Origin: SZAS-103 sp036496805
GTDB taxonomy: Bacteria; Pseudomonadota; Gammaproteobacteria; Xanthomonadales; Xanthomonadaceae
Assembly: GCA_036496805.1 (NCBI GenBank)
Contig: DASXKN010000025.1
Location: 28,614 to 92,613, forward strand
Direction: 5' to 3'
DNA: 64,000 bases
In this document: in pieces, positions 37,497-48,828 of the stretch
Position numbering within the stretch: the stretch's first letter is position 1
How the letters are laid out: each line of letters begins with the position of its first letter
Position numbers and translations under genes: made by a program
The notes under the pieces: model-generated
What the model was told of the DNA's origin: nothing
Database searches by the model: none
Seen by the model: the letters and a program-made list of their open reading frames with translations, nothing else

Positions 37497-39743
37497 TCAC
37501 AGCTCGAAGCGGTAAGCGACCTTGACCAGGAACTGCTCGGAGTCCTTCAGGCTGAAGGCGTTGCCGAGCAGGCCCGTGACCGGCTGCGCGACGTCCTCGA
37601 AGTCGAAGCCGCCGCGCACGTAGGCGATGTACAGGTCCGACAGCGGCGCCAGCTCGTACTTGTAGCGGATCTGGAAGCCGAGGTTGCGCAGGTTGAAATC
37701 CGGCACCGGATCGTTGCTGGCGACCGGCGTGCCGTCCGCCGCCACGCGCCATGCCTGCAGCAAACGTGCGTCGAGCGCGATGGTCTCCAGCTTGATCCGC
37801 AGCTCCTGCTTCGAATCGATTTCCCATTGCATGCCGGCGTTGAGGTTCAACTGGCTGGCGCGGAAGCTGCCCAGCAGGTTGTCCTGCTGCCACACCACCA
37901 GGTCCGGGTTGTGGGTGACGATCAGTTCGCTGTAGAAGCTGAGCCGGTCGTTGACGAAATAGGTCGGATTGAGGTCGAGCTGCACCGATCCGTAGCGCGG
38001 TCCGCGCAATCCCTCGGCGGCGTAGCGCACGTTGCCGTAGAACGCCCAGTGGCCCTGCCCGCGCGGCCAGTTCCGCTCCCAGTAGCCGTACAACTTGCCC
38101 GGAACCTTGACGTTGCCGTTGCCGCGCGTGACCAGGTCGTCCACGCCCGGCGAGAACTCGTCGAACTCGAGGTATTCGGTGCCGCCGTTGCGCATGTCGC
38201 TGGTGCGGCTGAACGACCACGCATCCGCCAGGTGCACGCCCTGGTCGTCGACGCGATCGGACACCGCGACGTGCCAGTCCTGGTCAGCGTAGATCGAGGT
38301 CTTCGGCAGGTCGGTGAAGCGCTTGCCGAGGTCGTAGCGCGCGTAGTTGAAGTTGTTGCGGTCGAGGAAACCGAAATCGTCCAGCTGCAGGTTGCGCCCG
38401 AGGTGCTCGGCATAGAGCTGCTGGCGCCAGCCCTTGCCCATGTCGTAGTCGACCTGGGTCTGCATGCCGGTGTCGTCGCTGTGGACACCGGCCTGGTCGA
38501 TCGCCGAACCGACGACCACCGTGCGCACGTTCCACTGCGGGTCCGGCTTCCAGCGATGGTCGAATTCGTAGACCGTCGCGGTGCGGTCGAGGAAGGGATG
38601 GTCGACATTGGTCACCATCGCGCCGAAACCCTGGGTGTCGAAGTCGCGCGTCACCCGCGCCGCCTCGAAATCGCGGCCGACCGCATCGGCCTCGCTGGCC
38701 GCGAACACGCCATAGTTGAAGGCGCCGAGGCTGCCGTTCGCCTTCACCGCGGCGGTGACGTCGCCGGCCAGGCCCGAACCGTCATCGGTCGGTCCGCCCA
38801 CGCGCCGTGTGTAGATCAGGCGGTCGTTGTTGCCGTACGCGCCAAACGGCACGTCGAAGAAATTCTGGTTCTCGGTGAAGAACGGCCGCTTGTCGCTGAA
38901 GAAGGTCTCGACGGCACTGAAATTCACCACCAGGTCGTCGCTCTCGACCTGGCCGAAGTCGGGGTTGAGGGTGCCGCTGAGCTGGAAGCTGCCGCTGGGC
39001 TTCCAGAAGATGTCGGTACCGGTATCCAAATGCGCCTTGTGGGTGATGTTGTCGTACACCGCGCTCACGAACGGCGTGACCGCTATCAGCGACTGGTGGT
39101 ACTCGGGCACCTCGACCTTGGAGAATGCGGACAGGAAGCGCTGCTCGCCGCCGAAGATCGCCGGCCAGCCGACGCGTTCGCCGGTGCTGCCGATCACGCG
39201 GTCGAGCTGGATGCCGAGCGTTCGCTTGCCGTCGTGGCCCTTCTTCATCGGCGCGATGTACCAGGGGATCAGCATTTCCACCGACCAGCCTTCGGCGTCC
39301 TCGGAAACTGCGTGCTTCCAGTTGCCGTCCCAGTCGGTGTTGAACTGGTTCTCGTTGGTGATGGTCTCGTCCTGGATGCTGTCGGACAGCATCACCATGA
39401 AGTTGTAGCCGACATGGCCGTCGCCATCGAAGTCGACGTACAGGTTGACGCGGTCGTAGGGACCGCCGGCATCGCGTGGCGCGCTCTGGTGCGTGCGCGG
39501 CACGTTCGCCGGCTGGGTGCTGTGGAAGGCGACCGCCAGGCCTTCGGGCGTGGCCTTGATCCAGGCTTCGGTCGGATACGGCGAGGGCGCGCGCGAAAGC
39601 GGCTGGGTCAGGCGGAAATCGGTGATGTGGGTCGCGCCGGCCCATTCGTCCGGATCGATATGGCCGTCGACCTTGATCGGCACATCGGCCGCGCAGGCGG
39701 CCCCGGCGCACAGGAAGATCAACGGCAGTAGCAAGGTGCGCAT
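37497..39743 (-). CDS. DUF5916 protein with N-terminal CBM9-like domain, predicted outer-membrane beta barrel
   Basis: A 748-residue protein with a signal peptide (MRTLLLPLIFLCAGAACA). Residues ~20-220 form a carbohydrate-binding-family-9-like sandwich (IKVDGHIDPDEWAGATHI, NLYVDFDGDGHVGYNFMVM, WSVEMLIPW). The rest is the DUF5916 region of alternating strands, with NPDFGQVESDDLVVNFSAVETFFSDKRPFFTENQNFF. The final residue pattern (KVAYRFEL, aromatic-rich C-terminal strand) suits a beta barrel inserted by BAM. Family members are common in Xanthomonadales; a role in glycan uptake or sensing is inferred only. Confidence 0.88.
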   Translation of the reverse strand: MRTLLLPLIFLCAGAACAADVPIKVDGHIDPDEWAGATHITDFRLTQPLSRAPSPYPTEAWIKATPEGLAVAFHSTQPANVPRTHQSAPRDAGGPYDRVNLYVDFDGDGHVGYNFMVMLSDSIQDETITNENQFNTDWDGNWKHAVSEDAEGWSVEMLIPWYIAPMKKGHDGKRTLGIQLDRVIGSTGERVGWPAIFGGEQRFLSAFSKVEVPEYHQSLIAVTPFVSAVYDNITHKAHLDTGTDIFWKPSGSFQLSGTLNPDFGQVESDDLVVNFSAVETFFSDKRPFFTENQNFFDVPFGAYGNNDRLIYTRRVGGPTDDGSGLAGDVTAAVKANGSLGAFNYGVFAASEADAVGRDFEAARVTRDFDTQGFGAMVTNVDHPFLDRTATVYEFDHRWKPDPQWNVRTVVVGSAIDQAGVHSDDTGMQTQVDYDMGKGWRQQLYAEHLGRNLQLDDFGFLDRNNFNYARYDLGKRFTDLPKTSIYADQDWHVAVSDRVDDQGVHLADAWSFSRTSDMRNGGTEYLEFDEFSPGVDDLVTRGNGNVKVPGKLYGYWERNWPRGQGHWAFYGNVRYAAEGLRGPRYGSVQLDLNPTYFVNDRLSFYSELIVTHNPDLVVWQQDNLLGSFRASQLNLNAGMQWEIDSKQELRIKLETIALDARLLQAWRVAADGTPVASNDPVPDFNLRNLGFQIRYKYELAPLSDLYIAYVRGGFDFEDVAQPVTGLLGNAFSLKDSEQFLVKVAYRFEL

Positions 39744-39873
39744 GGCCGGAATCCGCCTGCATCGGTGATTTCGCATCATTGGGATGTCGTCGGGAGAGCG
39801 AGCCTGCCGGAAGTCATCGTGACGTTCGGCATGGATCGCGCAGGCGTCCGTTGCAGGTCTTCGTCACGCCGTA

Positions 39874-40404
39874 CTACTTCGAGGTCTCTGCCGTCACCGA
39901 CAGGGTCGCGTACGCCACCGAAGCCCGGGAAAGCCATCCCGAAAGTTGCATGGCGTTGAGGCCGGGCGGGACGGGCGGTTGCGGAGCGACGAACGCATAG
40001 ACCGTGAAGTCGTAGTGGTGCACGCCCGACCCCGCCGGCGGGCACGGGCCATCGTAGGAAAGATCGCCGAAGTCGCTGGCGATGGTTTTTGCGCCTGCCG
40101 GCAGCATCGCTCCCTGCGCCAGCCGGTGCGTGCCGGCCGGGATGTCGAGCACGATCCAGTGGGACCAATGCGCTGGCGCCACGCTGCGATCGACCAGGGT
40201 CAAGGCGTAGGAAGTCGCATTGGGCGGGCCGTCCCAGCGCAGGTCCGGGGACAGGTTGCGGCCGCCGCAGCGCGGGTAGTAGTGCACCTTCGCGAGAGCC
40301 GTTCCGTCCTTCATGTCGGCGCTGGCGAGCCGCATAGCCGGTTCGGCGCAGGGCGCATGGGCGATGCACAGGATCAGGAGCGCGGCGCCAGCATGTGGTT
40401 TCAT
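39874..40404 (-). CDS. Exported YbhB/YbcL (PEBP-like) protein
   Basis: A 176-residue protein. Two ATGs lie in frame; the second (40404) has AGGAG at 8 nt and gives a typical signal peptide (MKPHAGAALLILCIAHAPCA). The PEBP core is clear: RNLSPDLRWDGPPNATSYALTLVDRSVA, the DPDAP-like anion pocket region (here VDRSV), WSHWIVLDIPAGTH, and GVHHYDFTVYAFVA. Bacterial PEBPs bind small phosphorylated or hydrophobic ligands; no substrate is known here. Confidence 0.9.
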   Translation of the reverse strand: MKPHAGAALLILCIAHAPCAEPAMRLASADMKDGTALAKVHYYPRCGGRNLSPDLRWDGPPNATSYALTLVDRSVAPAHWSHWIVLDIPAGTHRLAQGAMLPAGAKTIASDFGDLSYDGPCPPAGSGVHHYDFTVYAFVAPQPPVPPGLNAMQLSGWLSRASVAYATLSVTAETSK

Positions 40405-40469
40405 GGGCATGTCTCCTGGCAGTTCGCAGGTCGCACCCGTGACGGCCATCCTGTCGTCCGGCGAGCAGT

Positions 40470-41237
40470 CTAGGCACGAACCCCCGAGAGCCAGCCATCG
40501 CTGTCGTGTTCCATGTAGGCAGCGCTCGCGCGGGCAGCCTCGCTGCCGAAGTATCGCGCGACGACGTGCAGCGCCGCATCGACGCCCGAAGTCAGTCCGC
40601 CGCCGCACAGGAATTTGCCGTTGTCGACGAAACGCCGGTTGCGGACGAGATGGGCCTGCGGGAACTCCTGCTCGAACGCGTCGTAGAACCCGTGGTGGGT
40701 GGTCGCGCTCAAGCCATCCAGCAGGCCGGTGCGGGCGAGCAGGAAGGCGCCGGTGCATACCGACATGACGATGTCCGCCCCGGCCGCCACGTGGCGGATC
40801 CATTCGACCTTGGCCGATGTCGTGTCGGAAGCCTGGCGGCCGCCGGCTTGCGCACCCATCACCAGCACCTTCGGCTGCGGCGCGTTGGCGAACGTGTAGT
40901 CGGGAACGATGCGCAGGCCTCCGGACGCCGTGACCGGGTCGGGCCGGGCCGCGACCGTATAGAGCTCGAAGCCCGCGCCCTGGTCCGTCGCGGCGTCCTG
41001 CAAGGCTTCCCACGGGCCGGCGAAATCGATCACCGTGGCCCCTTGATCCAGCAGGATCGCGGCGCGGATGGGACCATCGGGCGGTTGCAGGCGCGCCAGC
41101 GGGGCCGCGACGCTTTCCCTCGCGTGGGCGCCGCCTCTCTTGAAGGCACCGCCCAGTGCCAGATCCATGCCGGCAGCGCCCAGCGCCACGCCCATGCCGA
41201 GGAATACGCGGCGCGAAACGGTTTCATTCGGTTTCAT
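40470..41237 (-). CDS. Tat-exported DJ-1/PfpI family protein (GlxA-like)
   Basis: A 255-residue protein. The N-terminus carries a twin-arginine signal (VSRRVFLGMGVALGAAGMDLALGG). The mature DJ-1/PfpI domain shows IRAAILLDQGATVIDFAGPWEAL, then the nucleophile elbow VMSVCTGAFLLARTGLLDG with Cys at about residue 160, and TTHHGFYDAFEQEFPQ carrying a conserved His. It has the architecture of isonitrile-hydratase/GlxA-N proteins without an AraC domain. Export of a folded DJ-1 protein suggests a periplasmic role, possibly on a reactive small molecule (inference). The PEBP-like gene lies 65 nt downstream on the same strand. Confidence 0.88.
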   Translation of the reverse strand: MKPNETVSRRVFLGMGVALGAAGMDLALGGAFKRGGAHARESVAAPLARLQPPDGPIRAAILLDQGATVIDFAGPWEALQDAATDQGAGFELYTVAARPDPVTASGGLRIVPDYTFANAPQPKVLVMGAQAGGRQASDTTSAKVEWIRHVAAGADIVMSVCTGAFLLARTGLLDGLSATTHHGFYDAFEQEFPQAHLVRNRRFVDNGKFLCGGGLTSGVDAALHVVARYFGSEAARASAAYMEHDSDGWLSGVRA

Positions 41238-41385
41238 GGCTCGCTCCGAGGGCTGTTCGCCACGGTAGCGAACCCAACCGGCGGGCGTACGCCAATGAGC
41301 GGACGTTTTATGCCATTACACATATCGCGCGAGATGGTTCCAGCGCCGGCCGGCGCCGTCCCCCGTCCCGATTCCGTTGCCCTGC

Positions 41386-42264
41386 CTAGCCTGCCTCGAC
41401 GTCGTGGAACTTCGCCATGTCGAGGAGCAGCTTCCGCGGGTCGTTGTCATCGATGAAAATGTCGACGAAGCGCCGCCCGAACAGGATGTCCTCGTGCGCG
41501 TAGTTGTAGCGCGCGTGCACGCCGGCGGCGAAGGTCTCGTCGGTGCCCGAAAGGGTGAGCGCCAGCGCCATGTCGCCGGCGCGCAGCGCTTCCTCGGTGA
41601 TGCCGCGCAGCGGACTGTCGGCATCGATGCGGTGCATGATCAGCCAGCTCAGCGCGAACATCGGCGAGCGAGCTCGTTCCAGCTTCAGGTCGAAGAACCG
41701 GCGCAGGCTGTGTCCGTCGGCCGTCTCCACGTCGCGCGCCAGCACCATCGAAGCGGTCGCCTCGAGGATGTAGCTGCGCCGCTGGTTGGCGACCCGCAGC
41801 ATCAGGGTCGGTACGCCGTCGTAGGGCGTGATCACCGCGACCCTGCTGAACAGGATGCGCGCGGTCGGCTTGGAGAAACGCGCGAACAGCAGGCCGGTGA
41901 TCACGGCCATGCTCATCATCCCGGTGACGATCTCGCAGGTCGCCACCACGTGCCCGTAGAGCGTGGCCGGGCTCATCACCCCGTAGCCGACCGTCGCCAG
42001 CGTCTCGACGCTGAAGAAGAAGCAGTCCGCGAACGAGTGCGCGTTGCTCACCGCGTGGTCGCCCAGCGCGTACGCGCAGGCGAACGCCAGGTTCACCAGC
42101 AGGTAGATCCCGATCGCCCAGGCGAAGAACCGCGGCCAGGTCATCGACATGATGACGTGGTACACGTCGCTCCAGCTGAAGCCGTCCTCGCCGAGCTTGG
42201 TGACCTCGGTCTTGCCCAGCGTGACCGTGACCTTGCGACGGCGCGGTGGCGATGGCTTGCTCAC
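41386..42264 (-). CDS. KirBac-like inward-rectifier potassium channel
   Basis: A 292-residue protein starting with GTG 42264, directly after the SET gene stop (no gap). TM1 is at about residues 46-67, the pore helix and selectivity filter read SVETLATVGYGVMSP (TVGYG at 91-95), TM2 is at about 105-127 (EIVTGMMSMAVITGLLFARFSKPTARILFS), and a C-terminal immunoglobulin-like cytoplasmic domain fills residues 135-292. This is the full Kir architecture. The predicted role is K+ flux at the inner membrane. The gene lies in a two-gene minus-strand unit with the SET protein. Confidence 0.93.
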   Translation of the reverse strand: MSKPSPPRRRKVTVTLGKTEVTKLGEDGFSWSDVYHVIMSMTWPRFFAWAIGIYLLVNLAFACAYALGDHAVSNAHSFADCFFFSVETLATVGYGVMSPATLYGHVVATCEIVTGMMSMAVITGLLFARFSKPTARILFSRVAVITPYDGVPTLMLRVANQRRSYILEATASMVLARDVETADGHSLRRFFDLKLERARSPMFALSWLIMHRIDADSPLRGITEEALRAGDMALALTLSGTDETFAAGVHARYNYAHEDILFGRRFVDIFIDDNDPRKLLLDMAKFHDVEAG

Positions 42265-42744
42265 CTACTCCGCCCGCTTCCGTTTCGGCTGCAGCATCGT
42301 CCCGGTGCACTTGCGCGAACCGCAGTGGCAGGCCCAGACCGCCTTCAACCGCGGCGTCTGCCGCTCTTCGAGCACGATCCCGTAGTTGTAGGTCAGCTCC
42401 TCGCCGGCCTTGAGGGCGCGCTTGCTCTCGATGAAGACGCGGTCCTTGCGGCGGTCCCGGCCGTCGGCTTCCTCCAGCACCGCCTCGCAGTTCGGATCGC
42501 AGCCGTGGTTGATCCAGCGCGCATCGTTGCCATCGACGTTGGCGTCGATGATGTACTTGTCGTTGAGGGTGAACAGGAAGGTATGTCCGCTCTCGGTGCT
42601 GCCGTCGTAGAGAGCGTCGGCCTGACGGTGCGTCATCAACCGGCCCTTGTACTCGATCAGCCGCGAGCCGGCCGGGATGTCGGCGACGGCGAACATGCCG
42701 TTGCCGTGGATCTTCGAGTGGCGCACGTGGATCTTGCGGGTCAT
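42265..42744 (-). CDS. SET domain protein with post-SET cysteines
   Basis: A 159-residue protein. The SET core contains HGNGMFAVADIPAGSRLIEYKG (about residues 13-34), the SAM/catalytic motif WINHGCDPNCEAVL (77-90) and ELTYNYG (116-122). A post-SET Cys cluster (C139, C141, C146 in ACHCGSRKCTG) follows. All active-site residues of a protein lysine methyltransferase are present. Bacterial SET proteins are uncommon; the target here is unknown. It is transcribed divergently from the suf regulator and precedes the channel gene without any gap. Confidence 0.93.
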   Translation of the reverse strand: MTRKIHVRHSKIHGNGMFAVADIPAGSRLIEYKGRLMTHRQADALYDGSTESGHTFLFTLNDKYIIDANVDGNDARWINHGCDPNCEAVLEEADGRDRRKDRVFIESKRALKAGEELTYNYGIVLEERQTPRLKAVWACHCGSRKCTGTMLQPKRKRAE

Positions 42745-42824
42745 GGTCGGTCCTGTTCCGGGGACGCCATTGTCGCCGCAGGCGCGCCCGGCGCAAGTCC
42801 ACCGGGGCGCCGACCAGGGCCGGT

Positions 42825-42853
42825 TTGAGCGGGGACGCCGCAAAGCGTACAAT
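42825..42853 (+). promoter_or_regulatory. Sigma70-type promoter of the suf operon
   Basis: TTGAGC (42825-42830), a 17-nt spacer and TACAAT (42848-42853). Transcription would start near 42860, about 35 nt before the regulator start. The sequence just after the -10 (TTTCGGTACTGATTCGAT) is the expected place for an autoregulatory Rrf2 site, but no clear consensus can be confirmed by eye. Confidence 0.7.
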
Positions 42854-42894
42854 TTCGGTACTGATTCGATATGCCGGCACGACCGGCCGACGCC

Positions 42895-43341
42895 ATGCTC
42901 CGCGTCACCCGCCTCACCGACTACGCCAGCCTCGTCCTGACCATCCTGGCCAGCGCCCCGCAGCGCGTGCACAGCGCGGCCGAGCTGGCCGAGCGTGCGC
43001 ACCTGGAAGCGCCGACGGTGAGCAAGCTGCTCAAGGCGCTGGCGCAGGCCGGACTGGTCGAGGCGTTCCGCGGCGCCAACGGCGGCTACCGCCTGGCCAG
43101 GGCCGCCGATGCGATCAGCCTGATCGCGATCGTCGAGGCGATCGAAGGCCCGCTCGGCATGACCGAATGCAGCCTGCACGACGGCGACTGCGGCATCCAG
43201 GACCACTGCGGCATTCGCGCCAACTGGCGGCGCATCAACGATGTCGTCGCCGACGCGCTGCGCAGCGTGACGCTCGCGCAGATGCTGGCGCCGGCGAACC
43301 GGATGCCACGCAAATCCATTCCCCTGCAAGTGGCGGGCTGA
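42895..43341 (+). CDS. SUF system Rrf2-type regulator
   Basis: A 148-residue Rrf2/IscR family protein starting at the family's typical MLRVTRLTDYASLVL; an upstream ATG at 42871 would add 8 residues. The winged helix covers about residues 20-85. The Fe-S-binding cysteines are in ECSLHDGDCGIQDHCGI. As a [2Fe-2S] sensor it probably represses the suf operon it heads when clusters are plentiful. sufB begins 4 nt downstream. Confidence 0.93.
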   Translation: MLRVTRLTDYASLVLTILASAPQRVHSAAELAERAHLEAPTVSKLLKALAQAGLVEAFRGANGGYRLARAADAISLIAIVEAIEGPLGMTECSLHDGDCGIQDHCGIRANWRRINDVVADALRSVTLAQMLAPANRMPRKSIPLQVAG

Positions 43342-43345
43342 CCCC

Positions 43346-44781
<1,436 letters not shown>

Positions 44782-44785
<4 letters not shown>

Positions 44786-45288
44786 ACAGAAGGATGTCGC
44801 ATATGACTGCAAGAAGTGTCGTAGTTCATGCCATTGCATGGATTGCGCTGTCGAGCGCCACCGCCTGTTTCGCGATGCCTCCAGGAAATCCGCCCAGTGA
44901 AGAGTCGCAGCCTCCTCGATCGCCGCATCAGGGAGACACTCAGCGAGATGTGAATGACCAGGCCAGAGCCGACTACAAGGCGGCCGATCGCGAGATGAAT
45001 CGCGTGTACACGGCCGTCCTGAGCAAGTATGCGAAGGACGCGACCTTCATCGCCAAGCTCAAGGCTGCACAACGCGCATGGCTGGTATTCCGCGATGCCG
45101 ACATGGCTGCCAACTATCCGGACCCGGATCCGCAGTCCGCCTATGGATCGGCCTATCCAATGTGCATGAGCAGGAACGCGACTGAGCTCACCAGGCAAAG
45201 GACCGAGCAATTGAAGGTCTGGCTGAAAGGGACCGAGGAAGGCGATATCTGTGCGGGATCGGTGCACATCAACGGGGACCCCGACTGA
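44782..45288 (+). CDS. LprI-like (DUF1311) exported protein inside the suf operon
   Basis: A 168-residue protein. ATG 44782 overlaps the sufB stop by 4 nt; a second in-frame ATG is at 44794. A signal peptide (HAIAWIALSSATACFA) leads into a DUF1311/LprI domain: DYKAADREMNRVYTAVLSKY, LKAAQRAWLVFRDADMAANY, CMSRNATELTRQRTEQLKVWL with paired Cys. LprI-type proteins bind and inhibit lysozyme in the periplasm. Its composition is visibly less GC-rich than its neighbours, so it may be a late insertion into the operon. sufC begins 1 nt downstream. Confidence 0.88.
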
Positions 45289-45289
45289 C

Positions 45290-46056
<767 letters not shown>

Positions 46057-46060
<4 letters not shown>

Positions 46061-47337
46061 GCTCTCCCCTGCTCGACTCGCTGGCGACGGATTTCCGCGG
46101 CACCGCCGATCGGGCGCGCCGCGATACGCTCGCGTCCGCGCTCGCCGACGGCCTGCCGGGCAAGCGCGCCGAACGCTGGAAATACACATCGCTGCGGGCG
46201 CTGGAGCAACGTTCCTTCGTCGCGTCGGCTGACCTGCTGTCGCAGGTCGATGCGACCTTGCTAGCGCATATCCCGCCGCCGCGCATCGTCTTCGTCAACG
46301 GACGTCACGACGCTACGCTCTCGGATTTGGCCCGCCTGCCCGACGGCGTCGTGCTGCGTCCGCTCATGCAGGCGCTGGCGGACGGCGACGCGCGCGACAC
46401 CGCTTTCCTCGCGCGCCGCTTCGACCAGGCCGACGAGACGTTCGCCCGCCTCAACGCTGCGCTCGCCGGCGACGGCGTCATGCTTCAGGCGACGGAGCAA
46501 GCGCACTCGACGACACCGATCCGTCTCGTCTTCGTCGGCGCCCCTGCCACCACCGACATCGCCTGGCACGCACGCAACCTGATCGAGCTGCGGCGCGGCG
46601 CTTCGCTCTGCATCGTCGAGCACCACCTGGCCGGCGGCGACCACGCCCACCTGGGCAACGCGCTCGCGCACGTGCACCTGTCCGCCGGCGCAAGCCTGCG
46701 GCACGTGCACATCCAGCACGAGGCAGCGGGCGCGAGCCTGATCGCGCGCACCGACGCGGTGCTCGCGCGCGATGCGTCGTACCACCGCCTCGACCTCGAA
46801 CTCGGCGCCGGCCTGTCGCGCCATGAACTCAATGTGCGGCTGGAAGGCGAAAACGCGCGCCTGGCAGCGAACGGCGTGCTGCTCGCGGATGGCACGCGCC
46901 ACCTCGACACGCGCCTGGGCATCGAGCACATCGCCCGCGACACGAGCTGCGACCTGCTCTGGCGCGGCCTCGCGTCCGATCGTGGCCGCGCGGTCTTCCA
47001 CGGCGGCATCGTCATCCGCGCCGGCGCCGACGGCAGCGACGCACGACTGTCGAACAAGAACCTGCTGCTGTCCGCCGGCGCCGAGATCGACGCCCAGCCG
47101 GTGCTGGAGATCCACGCCGACGAGGTCAAGGCCGCACACGGCGCGGCGGTCGGCCGGCTCGACGAGACGGCGCTTTTCTACCTGCGCTCGCGCGGCCTGC
47201 CAGCGACGCAGGCGCGCCGGCTGCTGACCGGCGCGTTCTGCCGCGCAGCCCTGTCCGCGCTGGACGACGCAGTGCTTCGCGAAATCGCGAACGCGGCGAT
47301 GGGCGCGGTTCTGGCGCGCGTCGAGGAGACAACGTGA
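46057..47337 (+). CDS. sufD: Fe-S cluster assembly protein SufD
   Basis: A 426-residue protein. The N-terminal helical region RAERWKYTSLRALEQ is followed by the SufB/SufD beta-helix (HHLAGGDHAHLGNALAHVHLSAGASLRHVHIQHEA) and the C-terminal helical ETALFYLRSRGLPATQARRLL. It partners SufB in the SufBC2D scaffold. ATGA overlap with sufC and GTGA overlap with sufS. Confidence 0.94.
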
Positions 47338-48602
47338 GCATGCACGAGTCGCTGCACTCCGCCGATCGTCCCGACAATGCGGCCCACACCGTGGACTGGG
47401 AACGCGTGCGCGCGGATTTCCCGCTGCTGCGACGCGAGGTGCACGGCAAGCCGCTGGTCTACCTCGATTCGGCGAACACCGGGCAAAAACCCGAGTCGGT
47501 GATTACCGCGGTGGACCGCTATTACCGCGAATACAACGCCAACGTCTCGCGCGCCGTGCACACGCTCGGCGAACAGGCGACGAGCGCCTACGAAGCGACG
47601 CGCGACTGCCTTGCGCGGCATCTGAATGCGCATCGCAACGAACTGGTCTTCACCAGCGGCACGACGATGGCGATCAACCTCGTCGCCTATTCCTGGGCGC
47701 TGCCGCGACTGAAGCCCGGCGACGCGATCCTGCTCACGCGCATGGAGCACCACGCCAACATCGTGCCCTGGCAGTTGGTCGCGCAGCGCGCCGGCGCGAC
47801 GATCAAGGTCGCGGAGATCACGCCCGAAGGCGCGCTCGACCTCGACGCGCTGTGCGCGGCGATGACGCCGGAGGTGAAGCTGCTCGGCGTCACCCACGTC
47901 TCCAACGTGCTTGGCACCGTCAACCCGGTGCGCGAGATCTGCCGCGAGGCTCGCCGTCGCGGCATCGTCACCGTCGTCGACGGCTCCCAGGCACTGCCGC
48001 ACCGCATGGTGGACATCCCCTCGATCGGCTGCGACTTCTACGCCCTCACCGGCCACAAGATGTGCGGCCCGACCGGCACCGGCGCGCTGTGGGCGCGGCG
48101 CGAGCACCTCGATGCGATGCCGCCGTTCTTCGGTGGCGGCGAGATGATCAAGGAAGTGCGCTTCGAAGCCACGGTGTTCAACGACCCGCCGCACAAGTTC
48201 GAGGCCGGCACGCCGAACATCGCCGGCTTCATCGGCCTGGGCGCGGCGGTCGACTACCTCGACGCGCTCGGCATGGCGAACGTGGAGGCACGCGAGGCGG
48301 AACTGCTGGCGCATGCGACCGAGGCGATGCACGGCGTCGAAGGCCTGCGCATCGTCGGCGCCGCACCCGGGAAGGCCGCGGTGATCTCCTTCCTCGTCGA
48401 GGGCGCGCACGCGCACGACCTCGCCACCCTGCTCGACCTCGAAGGCGTCGCCGTGCGCTCGGGCCACCACTGCGCGCACCCTCTGATGCAGTTCTACGGC
48501 GTGCCGGCGACCTGTCGCGCCTCGCTGGCGTTCTACAACACCCACGCCGAGATCGAGCGCTTCGTCGAGGCATTGCGCAAGGTGCGAAAGCTGTTGGGGT
48601 GA
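47334..48602 (+). CDS. sufS: Cysteine desulfurase SufS
   Basis: A 422-residue PLP enzyme from GTG 47334, overlapping the sufD stop by 4 nt. The PLP Lys is in FYALTGHKMCGPTGTGALW (about residue 240), and the catalytic Cys is in VAVRSGHHCAHPLMQF (about 380). It supplies persulfide sulfur to SufB. The usual partner gene sufE or sufU is not in the window. Last gene of the operon; an imperfect inverted repeat lies 36 nt beyond its stop. Confidence 0.95.
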   Translation: MSMHESLHSADRPDNAAHTVDWERVRADFPLLRREVHGKPLVYLDSANTGQKPESVITAVDRYYREYNANVSRAVHTLGEQATSAYEATRDCLARHLNAHRNELVFTSGTTMAINLVAYSWALPRLKPGDAILLTRMEHHANIVPWQLVAQRAGATIKVAEITPEGALDLDALCAAMTPEVKLLGVTHVSNVLGTVNPVREICREARRRGIVTVVDGSQALPHRMVDIPSIGCDFYALTGHKMCGPTGTGALWARREHLDAMPPFFGGGEMIKEVRFEATVFNDPPHKFEAGTPNIAGFIGLGAAVDYLDALGMANVEAREAELLAHATEAMHGVEGLRIVGAAPGKAAVISFLVEGAHAHDLATLLDLEGVAVRSGHHCAHPLMQFYGVPATCRASLAFYNTHAEIERFVEALRKVRKLLG

Positions 48603-48637
48603 CGGCTGGCGCGACGTCCCGGGAATAGCTCTGCGTT

Positions 48638-48688
48638 GCGTTCGACTACCTGCATGCTCATGCCGTTCGTGGTGAGCTGTCGAACCGC
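48638..48688. repeat. Degenerate inverted repeat with REP-like core
   Basis: GCGTTCGAC (48638-48646) pairs with GTCGAACCGC (48679-48688), and between them lies TGCCGTTCGTGGTGAGC. The arrangement of GTTCGTGGTGAGC next to GTCGAAC is typical of dispersed palindromic elements in Xanthomonadales (from memory). It may serve as the sufS terminator. Confidence 0.35.
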
Positions 48689-48828
48689 GACCTCAAGCCG
48701 ATCCGCCCGTGGTTCTACAGGCTCACCAGGAACGGATACTGGAGAGGTCTACAAGAAAACCACCCAGGAATCGGCGTGGATTCCTTCGGGCATGGAAATG
48801 GTTTGTTTCCTGCGGGCTGTCCGACGCA

